From the NCBI GenBank assembly GCA_947489585.1, contig CANLEE010000006.1, positions 1 to 64,000 of the forward strand: a stretch of DNA of 64,000 bases. Reading direction: 5' to 3'. Each line of letters opens with the position of its first letter. Position 1 is the stretch's first letter. Both the position numbers and the translations under genes were made by a program. Below are positions 1 through 11,366 of this stretch, in pieces. The notes under the pieces are model-generated. The model saw only the letters and a list, made by a program, of their open reading frames with translations, had not been told where the DNA came from and ran no database searches. Source of the stretch: an uncultured Psychroserpens sp. (GTDB taxonomy: Bacteria > Bacteroidota > Bacteroidia > Flavobacteriales > Flavobacteriaceae).

Positions 1-153
1 GCTGACCTTCATCTACAATTTTTGATCTTAGCAATAAACCTGGGAAGATCCGAAAGGCTGGCATTATTGAATACAACTGGTTATATCATAACTAATATAC
101 CACATATCCCATTAAAAACTCTGGATATGTACACCTTTTATGACGATTTGTAA
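1..153 (+). CDS. possible 3' end of a CDS running in from the left edge (..NTTGYIITNIPHIPLKTLDMYTFYDDL*), function unknown
   Basis: Frame 1 is open from base 1 to TAA at 151-153; short, so could be chance; overlaps the aroB 3' end convergently by 16 bp. Confidence 0.25.
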   Translation, partial: ADLHLQFLILAINLGRSERLALLNTTGYIITNIPHIPLKTLDMYTFYDDL

Positions 154-1208
154 TATTCAAAACTCTTTATAATGAGTTCATTATCCACTAAGCAATCAAT
201 CTTTGGTGCGCCTATGTGTTCGAGCAATACAAAGTTGATATTGCCATGCTCATTTTTCTTATCATACTTTAATAAGTCGATAATGGCATCATAATCTGAA
301 GGTTCAATAACAACAGGCGAGTAGATGGCATTAAATGTTTTGGTGATGTGATCTAAATCTGCTTTTGGGAAACCGCATAATTCCATAGAAATAAAACATT
401 CTAAAATCATCCCTATAGCAATGGCTTCACCGTGCAGTAATTCCTCCTTGTCTGGATGACTTAAAAAATACGATTCTATGGCATGGCCTAAGGTGTGGCC
501 AAAATTAAGGTATTTGCGTTCGCCTTGTTCTAAAGGATCATTGGTAACAACTACCTTTTTAATTTCAACAGATTCATGAATTAATACATCTAAATCGTCG
601 AGTGTGAGTTGCGATAAATTGGTTAGTCTATCAAAATAGTCTCGATCTCTAATAAGGCCGTGTTTTAGCATTTCGGCTAAACCAGATTTCATTTGGTTTT
701 GAGCTAAGGTATCTAAATAGGAGGTGTCTATAAGTACCATATCACCAGAACTAATCACGCCAACCTGATTTTTTAACGCCCCAAGATCAACACCAGTTTT
801 GCCACCTACAGAGGCATCTACCATCGCTAATAACGATGTTGGAATATTAATATACTTAATACCACGCTTGAAGGTACAGGCTACAAAACCACCTAAATCG
901 GTTACAACACCACCTCCAAGATTGAGCATCAAACTTTTTCGGTCTGCGCCAAGTTCAGATAAGGCATTCCAAACACCAACACAAGTCTCTATCGTTTTAT
1001 AAGATTCGCCAGCTTCAATTTCAATGACTTCAATCGCAATAGCCGTTTCTAATTGTGACATGAATTTTGACAAGCAATACTCATGTGTATTGGTGTCTAC
1101 AAGAATAAAAATTTTTGAAAACTTGTGCTCAGCGATATACCGATTGAGTTCAACATAAGCTTGATCGTTAAAGTGAATTTTATATGTTTTGGTTTCTATG
1201 GAATTCAT
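138..1208 (-). CDS. aroB: 3-dehydroquinate synthase
   Basis: 356 aa; motifs NLGGGVVTDLGGFVACTFKRGI, PTSLLAMVDASVGGKTGVD, NFGHTLGHAIE. Confidence 0.95.
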   Translation of the reverse strand: MNSIETKTYKIHFNDQAYVELNRYIAEHKFSKIFILVDTNTHEYCLSKFMSQLETAIAIEVIEIEAGESYKTIETCVGVWNALSELGADRKSLMLNLGGGVVTDLGGFVACTFKRGIKYINIPTSLLAMVDASVGGKTGVDLGALKNQVGVISSGDMVLIDTSYLDTLAQNQMKSGLAEMLKHGLIRDRDYFDRLTNLSQLTLDDLDVLIHESVEIKKVVVTNDPLEQGERKYLNFGHTLGHAIESYFLSHPDKEELLHGEAIAIGMILECFISMELCGFPKADLDHITKTFNAIYSPVVIEPSDYDAIIDLLKYDKKNEHGNINFVLLEHIGAPKIDCLVDNELIIKSFEYYKSS

Positions 1209-1293
1209 AAGTGCTTTTAGAAAGTGGAAAATTAGCGACTTTTAGTAAAATAATACGCATCTAATAATTATTTTTGTGTAATATTTTTCACAA

Positions 1294-2466
1294 ATGACTA
1301 CAAACTCTCTCTTTGATAATACGGAAGTTGCTTTTGCACTTAAAAATGATTCGGAACTCGAACGTGCTTATTTTCTGTTTAAGATGATTTCACACGAGCC
1401 TTTAGTTCGAATTGGTACCGCAGCAACTAATTTTGCCTTGAAAGCTAAATTGCCAGTTGAAGGTTTAATACGATCGACTGTGTTTGATCATTTTTGTGGT
1501 GGCGTAAACGAAGAAGATTGTTTATCTGTCATTGACAAAATGTTCACCAAAGGTGTTAGTGCGGTTTTGGACTACTCGGTAGAAGGGAAGGAAGAGGAGT
1601 CGACCTTTGATGAGGCTAGAGATAAGATACTTAAAATCATAAGGTTTGCTGATGAAAAAGAAGCGATGCCTATTGTTGTCTTTAAACCAACGGGTTTTGG
1701 ACGTTTTTATTTATATCAGAAGAAAGGCGAAGGGAAAGCATTTTCTAATGAAGAGCAAGCCGAATGGGACCGTATCGTAGCGCGTTTTGATGATGTATGT
1801 AAACTCGCCAAAGAAAAAGATGTTGAAGTATTGATTGATGGCGAAGAAAGTTGGATGCAGGATGCCGCTGATGACCTTTGCGAAGCCATGATGCGCAAGT
1901 ATAATACAACCAAACCTATTGTGTATAATACGCTGCAAACCTATCGCTGGGACAGACTAGACTATTTAAAAGGTCTTCATGAGCGTGCACAACAAGGTAC
2001 GTTTAAAGTTGGGTTTAAAATTGTTCGTGGTGCCTATATGGAAAAGGAACGGAAGCGCGCAGAGGAGAAGGGGTATAAATCTCCTATATGTGAAACCAAA
2101 GCGGCTACTGATGAGAATTTCAATACCTGCATGACCTATATTTTAAATCACTTAAATACGATTTCTTTATTTATAGGAACACACAATGAGCAGAGTTGTT
2201 ATATCGCTATGGATTTGATGCAAGCGTTAGGAATCGATAAAAAAGACAATGACGTTTGGTTTGGGCAACTCTATGGTATGAGTGATCATATTAGCTTTAA
2301 TCTCGCTGCACAAGGCTATAACGTTGCTAAATATGTGCCTTTTGGTCCTGTAAAAGATGTGATGCCGTATTTGATTAGGCGAGCAGAAGAAAATACATCT
2401 GTTGCTGGACAAACGAGTAGAGAACTTAATCTACTCAAGCAAGAGAAGAAACGTCGTAAATTATGA
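1294..2466 (+). CDS. proline dehydrogenase family protein
   Basis: 390 aa; FKIVRGAYMEKER, GTHNEQS, QLYGMSDHISF, YVPFGPVKDVMPYLIRRAEEN motifs. Confidence 0.93.
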   Translation: MTTNSLFDNTEVAFALKNDSELERAYFLFKMISHEPLVRIGTAATNFALKAKLPVEGLIRSTVFDHFCGGVNEEDCLSVIDKMFTKGVSAVLDYSVEGKEEESTFDEARDKILKIIRFADEKEAMPIVVFKPTGFGRFYLYQKKGEGKAFSNEEQAEWDRIVARFDDVCKLAKEKDVEVLIDGEESWMQDAADDLCEAMMRKYNTTKPIVYNTLQTYRWDRLDYLKGLHERAQQGTFKVGFKIVRGAYMEKERKRAEEKGYKSPICETKAATDENFNTCMTYILNHLNTISLFIGTHNEQSCYIAMDLMQALGIDKKDNDVWFGQLYGMSDHISFNLAAQGYNVAKYVPFGPVKDVMPYLIRRAEENTSVAGQTSRELNLLKQEKKRRKL

Positions 2467-2483
2467 TGTTTTGAATGGGTTAT

Positions 2484-4796
2484 TTATTTCCCAAACAGTT
2501 TCTTTTTTCGTTGTGGGTTATTTCCATAACCATAACCGTAACCTCTTTTCTTAGTAGTTCCGTTAAGAAGCGTTGTCATATTTGGCAAACGATTCTCTTC
2601 GTACATGGTTTGCGCAATATGAAGCTGACGCTTGTCAATATTATTAGCACTTACAATGTATATAAATAGATCTGCATGATTGCTTATTAATAAGGTATCA
2701 GTAACTAAACCTACGGCTGCAGTATCTACTATGATATAATCGTATTTCTTTTTTACACTTTCAAAAAGCGAATCTACACGTTCACTCATTAATAATTCAG
2801 CAGGATTTGGAGGAATTGTTCCAGAAGGAATCACATCTAAAAACGGATTCCCTTCCACTTTTACAGTCACATCATCTATAGATAAATTGGTGTCTGAAAT
2901 GTAATCGGTAAGACCAATTGTCGATTTTAAATTAAGATATTTAATCACTTTAGGTACTCTAATATCTGTTTCAATTAGCAATACTTTCTTTTCAGAATAA
3001 GAAAAAGAAGTCGCTAAATTGGTAGACGTATGTGATTTCCCTTCTTGTGCTTTTGTAGAAGTAATGTATATTGTTTTGCATTTGTCTGATTTGCCTTTAA
3101 GCATAAAATCTATATTAGAACGTATAATTCTAAACGCTTCAGCTCTTGGAGAATAATCGACTTTATTTATTGTATTGGATTTGTTTTTTGACTTTGGAAT
3201 ATCACCAATAAATGGAATCGGTAAAATCTTTAATAAGTCTTTCTTTGTTTTTATTTTATTGTCTAATAAATCGGCTAAGTAAATAGTTACCAATGGAATA
3301 ATGATTCCAATAAATAGTGCCGCAAGAAATAGGATTTCCTTTTTTGGCCAAATAGGAGCCGTAGACTGAAGATAGGCATTATCAATAACAATGGCATTGG
3401 GAGACGTAATACCATTTGCAATTGCTGATTCTTCTCGCTTTTCTAATAAATATAAATACAACGATTCTTTAATACTTTGCTGACGTTGTAAATCTCTAAA
3501 TTGGCGTTCTTTTTTTGGTGCCGAATAAATTTGAGATGAAATTCTAGAGTCTTCTTTTCGAAGCGCATCAAGTCGTATTTGTCCAGAAGATTTAGAATTT
3601 GCTAAACTAGCATTTAAGCTTTGTTTCATACTGCTAATTTGTTGATCTAAATTGACAATAACTGGGTTTTTGAGTGTTGACGATTTAAGAATTCTATTTC
3701 TTTGAATTACTAAATCATTATGTTTTTTAGTAAGTTCATTAATAGAGTTATCTTCAAAAGACATATTTGCAGGAATCAAACTACCATTATCATTATTGTC
3801 TTGTAAATAATCACTCATGTAATCAATGAGTTGTAACTGCGTAGATGTTGAAATTTGTTGTGACTCAATTTCTTTTTCGCTTTGCAAGAAAATACTAGAC
3901 TGACCCGCTAAATCTGTAAGTCTATTGTCTTTTTTTACAGTTTCGGCAGTAAGGTCAACTTGTGATAATTCTTCAGCTATAACTTCTAATCTATTGTTTA
4001 TAAAATCGGATGTTAACTTAACAACTTGATTTTTATTATCAATGACATAGTTATTGTATTCGCTTATTAATGCATTAACAATATCCTTTCCTTTATTTAC
4101 GACTGGATCTTTTAAATCTATAGAAATAATACTAGAATTTGGCCCAGCAGGAGCAATCTTTATTTTGCTGCTATAAATAGCACTTAAAGAGTTTACATTA
4201 GATATCTTGATGGTAATATCTTTACCAACTTTCATTTCTTCTTGATTGAAATTAGGCGTAATAATAACATCACCTATAGGTGTAGGAACCTTTTCTCCAA
4301 AATTATATTTTTTACCACTGTCTTTAAAGGTAAATTGTTCTTTAGAAGATACATTAAGAGTAATTGATGTGTTTAGGCTATTTATTATTGAATCTTCTTT
4401 AAAGAAATTAATTTCTACAGGAGGATTATCATAAATTTCAAACGCTTTTATCTTGCCTTGAATGTAATACTGAACATTTAAGTTTAATCGTTCTGTAACT
4501 GCATTCATTAGGCTTTTTGACTTTAAAACCTCAATTTCATCATCAACACTGTTAAAGTCTTTTTTAAAGAAACCGTAATCATTAGCAGTATTAAGCTCGC
4601 TTAGAATGCCTTTGTTTTTATCATTATTTGCAATTTTTATATTTGCAGAAATAGCATATTGCTTTGTAGCATATCTTAAATATAGAAAGACTAAACTAAA
4701 GCATATAATTAAGCTGATTAAGAACCATTTTTTGTTATTAAGATACTTATCAAACTGTTCGTTAATTAAATCTTTGTCGCTCGTAGGATTGCTCAT
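2484..4796 (-). CDS. polysaccharide biosynthesis tyrosine autokinase, Wzc-like (BY-kinase)
   Basis: 770 aa; two TM, coiled coil, Walker motifs (STKAQEGKSHTSTNLA, LLIETDIRVPK, YIIVDTAAV), C-terminal Tyr cluster GYGYGYG. Confidence 0.93.
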   Translation of the reverse strand: MSNPTSDKDLINEQFDKYLNNKKWFLISLIICFSLVFLYLRYATKQYAISANIKIANNDKNKGILSELNTANDYGFFKKDFNSVDDEIEVLKSKSLMNAVTERLNLNVQYYIQGKIKAFEIYDNPPVEINFFKEDSIINSLNTSITLNVSSKEQFTFKDSGKKYNFGEKVPTPIGDVIITPNFNQEEMKVGKDITIKISNVNSLSAIYSSKIKIAPAGPNSSIISIDLKDPVVNKGKDIVNALISEYNNYVIDNKNQVVKLTSDFINNRLEVIAEELSQVDLTAETVKKDNRLTDLAGQSSIFLQSEKEIESQQISTSTQLQLIDYMSDYLQDNNDNGSLIPANMSFEDNSINELTKKHNDLVIQRNRILKSSTLKNPVIVNLDQQISSMKQSLNASLANSKSSGQIRLDALRKEDSRISSQIYSAPKKERQFRDLQRQQSIKESLYLYLLEKREESAIANGITSPNAIVIDNAYLQSTAPIWPKKEILFLAALFIGIIIPLVTIYLADLLDNKIKTKKDLLKILPIPFIGDIPKSKNKSNTINKVDYSPRAEAFRIIRSNIDFMLKGKSDKCKTIYITSTKAQEGKSHTSTNLATSFSYSEKKVLLIETDIRVPKVIKYLNLKSTIGLTDYISDTNLSIDDVTVKVEGNPFLDVIPSGTIPPNPAELLMSERVDSLFESVKKKYDYIIVDTAAVGLVTDTLLISNHADLFIYIVSANNIDKRQLHIAQTMYEENRLPNMTTLLNGTTKKRGYGYGYGNNPQRKKKLFGK

Positions 4797-4803
4797 TAGT
4801 AGT

Positions 4804-5625
4804 TTATTTAATTAAAATAGCAGCAATAGTTGCAAGAGTAGCTATTGCAGAAATAATAACTCCATTATTTTGGTTGTATGACGATTGTCTTACTCTTGCG
4901 TTATTAGGTTCTACATATATAACATCATTTTGAGATAAATAATAGACAGGTGAATTAACAACATTAATAGACGTCAAATCATACTTTGCGTATTTTTTCT
5001 GCCCATCAACTTCTCTTACTAAAAATATATTATTTCGTTTTCCATAGATTGTTAAATCTCCTGCAAGACCTAAAGCTTCAGATATAGAAATACGCTCATC
5101 TTGAATTGTATATGCACCAGGTCTATTAACCTCACCAAGTACTGTAACAGTAAAATTAATAAGTCTAATATTTACTATAGGGTTTGTAACATATTCTGAA
5201 ATCTTTTCTTTTAAAAGTGTTGTTGCTTCAGCCCTTGTAAGGCCTCCAATTTTAATAGTGCCTAGAACAGGAAACTCTATATTTCCATCTTTATCTACAA
5301 GATAGGTTTGTCTTAGTACATTTCCTTGAGCACTTAAGCCATTAATTCCACTTGTAGGATTGTTATTTCCGTAAGAGACAGTAGGTAAGACAAAAGGTCT
5401 AACTGCATCTGCATCTAAAGCAGAGACATCAATAGTTAGAATATCATCAGTTTTATATGAAATTTCATATCTAGTACTAAGTAAATTTTGATCAGATATA
5501 GGTTCATCTTGAAAATAGATGATATCTTTTCTAGACCCACATGAAGTCAATGTAAAAGTGAATAGTAATATTAGTGCTGTAAATTTTGTTAATTTACTTT
5601 GGCGTGAGGTTAAGATTTGATTCAT
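4804..5625 (-). CDS. polysaccharide export outer membrane lipoprotein, Wza-like
   Basis: 273 aa; lipobox LTSCGS, Poly_export/SLBB-type region, C-terminal TM. Confidence 0.9.
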   Translation of the reverse strand: MNQILTSRQSKLTKFTALILLFTFTLTSCGSRKDIIYFQDEPISDQNLLSTRYEISYKTDDILTIDVSALDADAVRPFVLPTVSYGNNNPTSGINGLSAQGNVLRQTYLVDKDGNIEFPVLGTIKIGGLTRAEATTLLKEKISEYVTNPIVNIRLINFTVTVLGEVNRPGAYTIQDERISISEALGLAGDLTIYGKRNNIFLVREVDGQKKYAKYDLTSINVVNSPVYYLSQNDVIYVEPNNARVRQSSYNQNNGVIISAIATLATIAAILIK

Positions 5626-5629
5626 TTCA

Positions 5630-7540
5630 CTAATGTTTTATTGATTTGATTGTTTTGGCATCTAATATTTCAAATTTAGAGTTGTTAGATACATATTCAG
5701 GAATAATATCTTTCATCAAAGAGACGATTTCGATATTTTGCATTTTCAGATTAACCATAGTGAGGTTAATTATTTTTTGCTCAACTTCTACAGTGTCTAA
5801 TTTTTTCGTTCTGGCAATCATGATTTTTTCATGGTAGGTCGCTTTAGTATTCTCACCATCAGCCAAAAGTTCTTCGTAAATTTTTTCACCTGGTCGCAAT
5901 CCAGTAATCTTGATGTCTATATCTTCTGGATATCTTAATCCTGAAAGTACAATCATATTTTTAGCTAGGTTAAAAATCTTAACAGATTCTCCCATATCAA
6001 AAACAAATATTTCCCCTCCATTACCCATTGCAGCAGCTTCAAGTACCAATTGGCACGCTTCTGGAATAGTCATGAAATATCTTGTAATATCCCTGTGAGT
6101 CACAGTTAATGGACCTCCAGCTTCTATTTGTTTTTTGAATAAAGGAATAACAGATCCATTAGAACCTAATACATTACCAAACCTAGTTGTTACAAATTTT
6201 GTGTGCCCTTTACCTTGTAAGCAATTGATATAAAGTTCTGCAATACGTTTGGTAGCACCCATAACATTAGTTGGGTTTACAGCTTTATCTGTTGAGATAA
6301 AAACAAATTTATTGACACTGTGCTTTACAGCTAGACTAGCCATGTTTTTTGTGCCATTAATGTTAACACTAACAGCTTCATATGGATTGTTTTCCATTAA
6401 AGGTACATGTTTATATGCAGCAGCATGGAAAATGATTTCTGGTCTATAAAGAGTAAATAGGTGCTCAAGGCGTTTATTGTCACGAACATCTGCAATTACA
6501 GTTGTAAAGTTTTTAATACCTTTTTGAATAAATTCTTGTTGAATCTCATACAATGCAGATTCTGCAATATCGATGAGTATTAGTTTTTTAAAATTATAGT
6601 TACAAATTTTACGAGCAATTTCACTTCCTATAGAACCAGCAGCTCCAGTTATGAAAATAATTTTATTGTCATATTCATCGACTAAAGCAGGGTTAATAAT
6701 TGATATTGGGTCTCTTCCTAAAAGGTCTTCAATCTTAACATCTTTTATTTGACCTACACTTAAATCACCATCTATCCAGTTTTGTACAGGTGGTACAATT
6801 TTAACTTTAAGGTTTAACTCAAAAAGTCTTTCTGAAATTTGTAATAAGCGATTCGGCTTAATATTTTGAATAGAGATAATAACCTCTTCAATTGCATTTT
6901 TCTCAATAAAACTGCTTGTGATGCTTTCTAATCTATAAACCTTTAGCGTATTTATTTTTTTTCCGGTTTTTTGCGCATTATCATCAATGAAACCACAAAC
7001 TATATGATTACTTTTTGGGTCATTGGTAATGGCATCATAAGTAATCATGCCCGAATTACCAGCACCAAATATTAAAACGCGTTTTTGTGTTTTAAAATCT
7101 TGCATTAGCTTATTGTACATCGATTTGATAAAAAGCTTAAAACCGACAAGAAATAAGATATTTAGTAATAGGTGAATGTATATTATTGAGCCTGAAATAT
7201 TAAAAATACTCTCGTAGTTAAATCGTCTACTAAAAAACGTAGATATAATTAATATAGTAGCTAATATATTAACCCCAATAATAATATTGACAACATCTTT
7301 AAATCCAGTAAATCTCACAACGCCTTTGTAAGATCCAACAAGAATAAAACTAATTAGAGCAGCCAAAAAGACAAATGGAATTTGCTTGAACATGACTACG
7401 AAATCAAAGTCTAAATTAAAATTAAAACGAATAATATACGCAGCAACAAAGGTGAATGCTGCGATAGTTAAATCGAAAAGCATTACCAACCATTTGGAGG
7501 CATATTTATGCGAAATATTTTGAAGTAAACGTTTTATCAT
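5630..7540 (-). CDS. membrane-bound nucleotide-sugar 4,6-dehydratase (WbpM/CapD/PglF-like)
   Basis: 636 aa; 4 TM, FGAGNSG domain, ITGAAGSIGSEIARK Rossmann motif. Confidence 0.93.
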   Translation of the reverse strand: MIKRLLQNISHKYASKWLVMLFDLTIAAFTFVAAYIIRFNFNLDFDFVVMFKQIPFVFLAALISFILVGSYKGVVRFTGFKDVVNIIIGVNILATILIISTFFSRRFNYESIFNISGSIIYIHLLLNILFLVGFKLFIKSMYNKLMQDFKTQKRVLIFGAGNSGMITYDAITNDPKSNHIVCGFIDDNAQKTGKKINTLKVYRLESITSSFIEKNAIEEVIISIQNIKPNRLLQISERLFELNLKVKIVPPVQNWIDGDLSVGQIKDVKIEDLLGRDPISIINPALVDEYDNKIIFITGAAGSIGSEIARKICNYNFKKLILIDIAESALYEIQQEFIQKGIKNFTTVIADVRDNKRLEHLFTLYRPEIIFHAAAYKHVPLMENNPYEAVSVNINGTKNMASLAVKHSVNKFVFISTDKAVNPTNVMGATKRIAELYINCLQGKGHTKFVTTRFGNVLGSNGSVIPLFKKQIEAGGPLTVTHRDITRYFMTIPEACQLVLEAAAMGNGGEIFVFDMGESVKIFNLAKNMIVLSGLRYPEDIDIKITGLRPGEKIYEELLADGENTKATYHEKIMIARTKKLDTVEVEQKIINLTMVNLKMQNIEIVSLMKDIIPEYVSNNSKFEILDAKTIKSIKH

Positions 7541-8667
7541 GCTCTAAAATACATTTTTATTGCTGAAACAACTCTATTTAATTCGTTTTCAGTTAAGTTA
7601 GAACCACTAGGCAAACATAAGCCTTTTTTGAATAATTCATCAGAAACACCGTTTATATACTGAGGTGCGTCTTTAAAAACAGGCTGTTGGTGCATTGGTT
7701 TCCAAAGTGGTCGTGTTTCAATGTTGTAGGTCTCCAAGGATGTTCTTATTCCTTCCCTAATCTCTTGAGAAGGTGTAAGTACACAAGACAACCATCTATT
7801 AGAAAAAGCACCAGCTGGTTCTTCAACAAACTGTAGTTCTTCTATTGTTTTGAAGCTGTCTTTATAAAATGCATAATTACGTCTTCTAGCAGCGACGTGG
7901 TCATCTAAAACTTCCATTTGACCTCTTCCAATACCAGCTAAGACATTTGATAGTCTATAGTTATAACCTATTGAAGCGTGTAAGTATTCTACCGCTTTTT
8001 CTCTAGCTTGTGTTGCTAAGAACACAGCTTTCTCCTTTAATTTAAGATCTTTTGTGACAATTGCACCACCTCCTGAAGTTGTAATAATCTTATTGCCATT
8101 AAATGATAATATAGCAATATCACCAAATGTACCACACTTAGTACCATTATAGGTGCTTCCTAGGGCTTCGGCACTATCTTCTAAGACAGGGATATCATAT
8201 TGTTTTGCAATGTTATGAATTTCCTCAATTTTATAGGGCATTCCGTAGAGATGTACAGGGATAATAGCTTTAGGTTTTTTTCCTTTACTAATACGGTCTT
8301 TAATAGCAATTTCTAATTGCTGAGGACACATATTCCAAGTGTCTTTTTCACTATCAACAAAAATTGGTGTGGCACCTTGGTATGCTATCGGGTTTGCTGA
8401 AGCTGAAAAGGTTTTGCTTTGACAAATAACTTCATCTCCATGGCTAACATTTAATAAAATAAGACCTAAGTGAATCGCTGCTGTTCCAGAACTGAGTGCA
8501 GCAACATGACTATCTTGATTAAGATAGTTTTGTAGATCACTTTCAAAACCATTTACATGTGGGCCCAAAGGAGCAATCCAATTAGTTTCGAACGCATTAT
8601 TTATATAAGATTGTTCTTTTCCACCCATATGCGGAGATGACAACCAAATTTTTGATTCCATAATCAA
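7537..8667 (-). CDS. DegT/DnrJ/EryC1/StrS family PLP aminotransferase (PglE-like)
   Basis: 376 aa; ALSSGTAAIHLGL, EDSAEALGSTYNG, GNKIITTSGGGAIVT (PLP lysine region); actual start may be the Met at 8661. Confidence 0.93.
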   Translation of the reverse strand: MIMESKIWLSSPHMGGKEQSYINNAFETNWIAPLGPHVNGFESDLQNYLNQDSHVAALSSGTAAIHLGLILLNVSHGDEVICQSKTFSASANPIAYQGATPIFVDSEKDTWNMCPQQLEIAIKDRISKGKKPKAIIPVHLYGMPYKIEEIHNIAKQYDIPVLEDSAEALGSTYNGTKCGTFGDIAILSFNGNKIITTSGGGAIVTKDLKLKEKAVFLATQAREKAVEYLHASIGYNYRLSNVLAGIGRGQMEVLDDHVAARRRNYAFYKDSFKTIEELQFVEEPAGAFSNRWLSCVLTPSQEIREGIRTSLETYNIETRPLWKPMHQQPVFKDAPQYINGVSDELFKKGLCLPSGSNLTENELNRVVSAIKMYFRA

Positions 8668-8833
8668 TCTGTTAAGTAAGTTTATTACTATTCAATAATA
8701 TTGTCTAGTAGAGGGATTTGGGTTTGAACAATTGACGTTTAACTGAAAACTATTCAGGGTAAATATTACTATTAATACTAAACCTTTCAAATAATTACGA
8801 CAAATAGCATGTTTTTACGATATATCATAACTA

Positions 8834-9739
8834 TTAGAGGTTTAATACGCTTAAAACCTTAGTTATTTGTTGAGATGCTTCTTTATGACCATGACAGTTC
8901 CAATGGCCATCAGCTGCATTTAAAGCCCAAGGTTGATCAGACGTTTCTTCAAGGTCGATGTGTTGCACTCCTTTTGAATCAAAGAAATCAATAATTTCTT
9001 TTGAAGTATTTGGGTGAAAAACAAGTATAATTTTATTGAGTTCATAGTTGTTTTTACAGTAGGAGTAGAGCTTATCAAAACGCGAAACATCAAAAACGTC
9101 AACCGTTTCAATTTCTCCTTTATTTTGCTTGTTTACAAATAAAGGAAACCTTAAGTAGAGGTAATACAGAAATTTGCAGTTGTATAATATTTTTTTCATT
9201 CCAGAAGATTTTAGTTGACCATTTAGTAATTCACCTTTATCTAAATCAATCTGCATTCTATCAGTATATCTTACAATCTCAGTAAAACTTTCATTAAAAT
9301 CTTGTTCACTAACATAAATCATATGGCTATCAAAATCTAGAGAATCTAATTGCTTAGTGATTTCCATCGCTTCAATAAAAGTTACACCAGATCTTCCAGC
9401 TTCAAAAAAATCTGTGTTCTTATTTAGCTCTTGTAATAAGTATCCTTGATTACAAGTGATTGGATTCATAATGTTTTCAATATATGAATCACCAATCACA
9501 GACACTTTATTTGGTCTAGTATTTAAATAATCTACACCAAGCCATCCATATTCATTTACTTCCCAAGGTTCTGATGCACCTTTGTAGTATCCTTTTTGAC
9601 CTGGTAAATACTTTTGAATACCATTTTCAATATATCTTTGAGGAATATCTGAGGTAAGTTTATTTGTTCTTACAATGACTTCACCAACTAAATAGCCAAG
9701 CATCAAAAACAATATAATTTTAAAAATGAAGTTTTTCAT
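8834..9739 (-). CDS. SGNH-like hydrolase associated with polysaccharide O-acetylation
   Basis: VIGDSYIEN (GDS motif) and C-terminal DGHWNCHGH; start placed at internal Met (MKNFIFK); paired with the adjacent MBOAT gene. Confidence 0.7.
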   Translation of the reverse strand: MKNFIFKIILFLMLGYLVGEVIVRTNKLTSDIPQRYIENGIQKYLPGQKGYYKGASEPWEVNEYGWLGVDYLNTRPNKVSVIGDSYIENIMNPITCNQGYLLQELNKNTDFFEAGRSGVTFIEAMEITKQLDSLDFDSHMIYVSEQDFNESFTEIVRYTDRMQIDLDKGELLNGQLKSSGMKKILYNCKFLYYLYLRFPLFVNKQNKGEIETVDVFDVSRFDKLYSYCKNNYELNKIILVFHPNTSKEIIDFFDSKGVQHIDLEETSDQPWALNAADGHWNCHGHKEASQQITKVLSVLNL

Positions 9740-9743
9740 AATC

Positions 9744-11183
9744 TTAAAATTGAAAATATATAAAAGCTTGTTCTTTTCCTGTAAACACAAACATTAGTAC
9801 TATTATGGCATAATAAAATGCCCATCTCAAGTAAAACGGTAATTTATGAATTTTAGAAATTGCAAATTCGCCTTCTCTACCTATCCATTCTATAATTGTA
9901 AACACCAACACTAGGATTAATGTATAATACCCATGTTGTACTAAATCGGGCTGATTAAAGATGGATGCGTTAAAAATATTTGAAATATATCCTACAGCAT
10001 CAGATACTGTATCTGCTCTAAAAAATATCCAAGCAAAAACGGTAAGCGTGAATGTTATCAGCATACTTATTGCATCTTTAAACTTAGGCAACCATTTACC
10101 TTTAGCTACGATATCTAAATTGTTTCTGTTGTTATTTGTTAGCATAACAGGAAGAAAATATAACGCATTTAAGCCTCCCCAAATAATAAAAGTCCAATTA
10201 GCACCATGCCAAAAACCACTTACTAAAAAGATGATAAAGACATTTCTAATTTTAAATTTTAAGCTTCCACGACTTCCTCCTAATGGGATATATAAGTAAT
10301 CTCGAAACCAAGTTGATAATGAAATATGCCATCGTCGCCAAAATTCGGCAATGTCTCTTGAGAAATATGGAAACGCGAAGTTTTTCATTAAATCAAAACC
10401 AAATAAACGTGATGTACCAATAGCTATATCAGAATATCCTGAAAAGTCACCATAGATTTGAAATGCGAAAAACAGAGCTCCTAATATTAATGTGCTACCT
10501 GATTGATCTTCATATGAATTGAAAATTATATTAGCATATTCTGCACAGTTATCTGCGATAACTACTTTTTTAAATAAACCCCAAAGGATTTGTCGTAATC
10601 CATCAATTGCTAGAGTGATATCAAACTTTCTTTTTTTATAAAACTGAGGTAATAAATGCGTTGCTCGTTCTATCGGTCCTGCTACTAATTGCGGGAAAAA
10701 ACTAACAAAGGCAGTAAAGGCAATAAAATCTTTTGTTGGTTCTAATTTGCGTCTATACACATCTATGGTATAGCTAAGCGTTTGAAAGGTGTAAAAGCTA
10801 ATTCCAACGGGTAACACAATATTTAATGAGTTTATAGAAATATCTTTTCCGAAGAAAGAGAAAGCAGTCACAAAATTGTCTATAAAAAAGTTATAGTATT
10901 TAAAGAACCCTAAAAAACCAAGATTTACTAAAATACTAATCCATAATAGCACTTTTCTTCTGCTTTCATTATTCGTTTTTGATAATTGTCTGCCTACAGT
11001 ATAATCAATAATTGTACTAAATAGTATAAGTGATAAAAAACGGTAATCCCAGCAACCATAAAAAAAGTAACTAGCAGCTACTATTAAAAAATTTTGAAGT
11101 TTTAATGATTTTGAATTTATAAGCCAATAGAGTGTGAATACTATTGGAAGAAAAATGGCAAAATCTAATGAATTAAAAAACAT
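9744..11183 (-). CDS. MBOAT family O-acyltransferase (AlgI/DltB-like)
   Basis: 479 aa polytopic; FWRRWHISLSTWFRDYLYIPLGGSR and SGFWHGANWTFIIWG. Confidence 0.95.
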   Translation of the reverse strand: MFFNSLDFAIFLPIVFTLYWLINSKSLKLQNFLIVAASYFFYGCWDYRFLSLILFSTIIDYTVGRQLSKTNNESRRKVLLWISILVNLGFLGFFKYYNFFIDNFVTAFSFFGKDISINSLNIVLPVGISFYTFQTLSYTIDVYRRKLEPTKDFIAFTAFVSFFPQLVAGPIERATHLLPQFYKKRKFDITLAIDGLRQILWGLFKKVVIADNCAEYANIIFNSYEDQSGSTLILGALFFAFQIYGDFSGYSDIAIGTSRLFGFDLMKNFAFPYFSRDIAEFWRRWHISLSTWFRDYLYIPLGGSRGSLKFKIRNVFIIFLVSGFWHGANWTFIIWGGLNALYFLPVMLTNNNRNNLDIVAKGKWLPKFKDAISMLITFTLTVFAWIFFRADTVSDAVGYISNIFNASIFNQPDLVQHGYYTLILVLVFTIIEWIGREGEFAISKIHKLPFYLRWAFYYAIIVLMFVFTGKEQAFIYFQF

Positions 11184-11366
11184 AAAATGGTTGATTTGGT
11201 TTTTTTAGCTATTTAATGTATTGCTATTAAGATCTATATATGTTTAGTATAGAGTTTTGAAATATCACTTAATATTTCATTATAAACCTAATAAACACGT
11301 TAAAAAACATTTTTTTACGTTGATATTTAGCAGAATAGGATAATTCAATACGAATTATTTAACTGA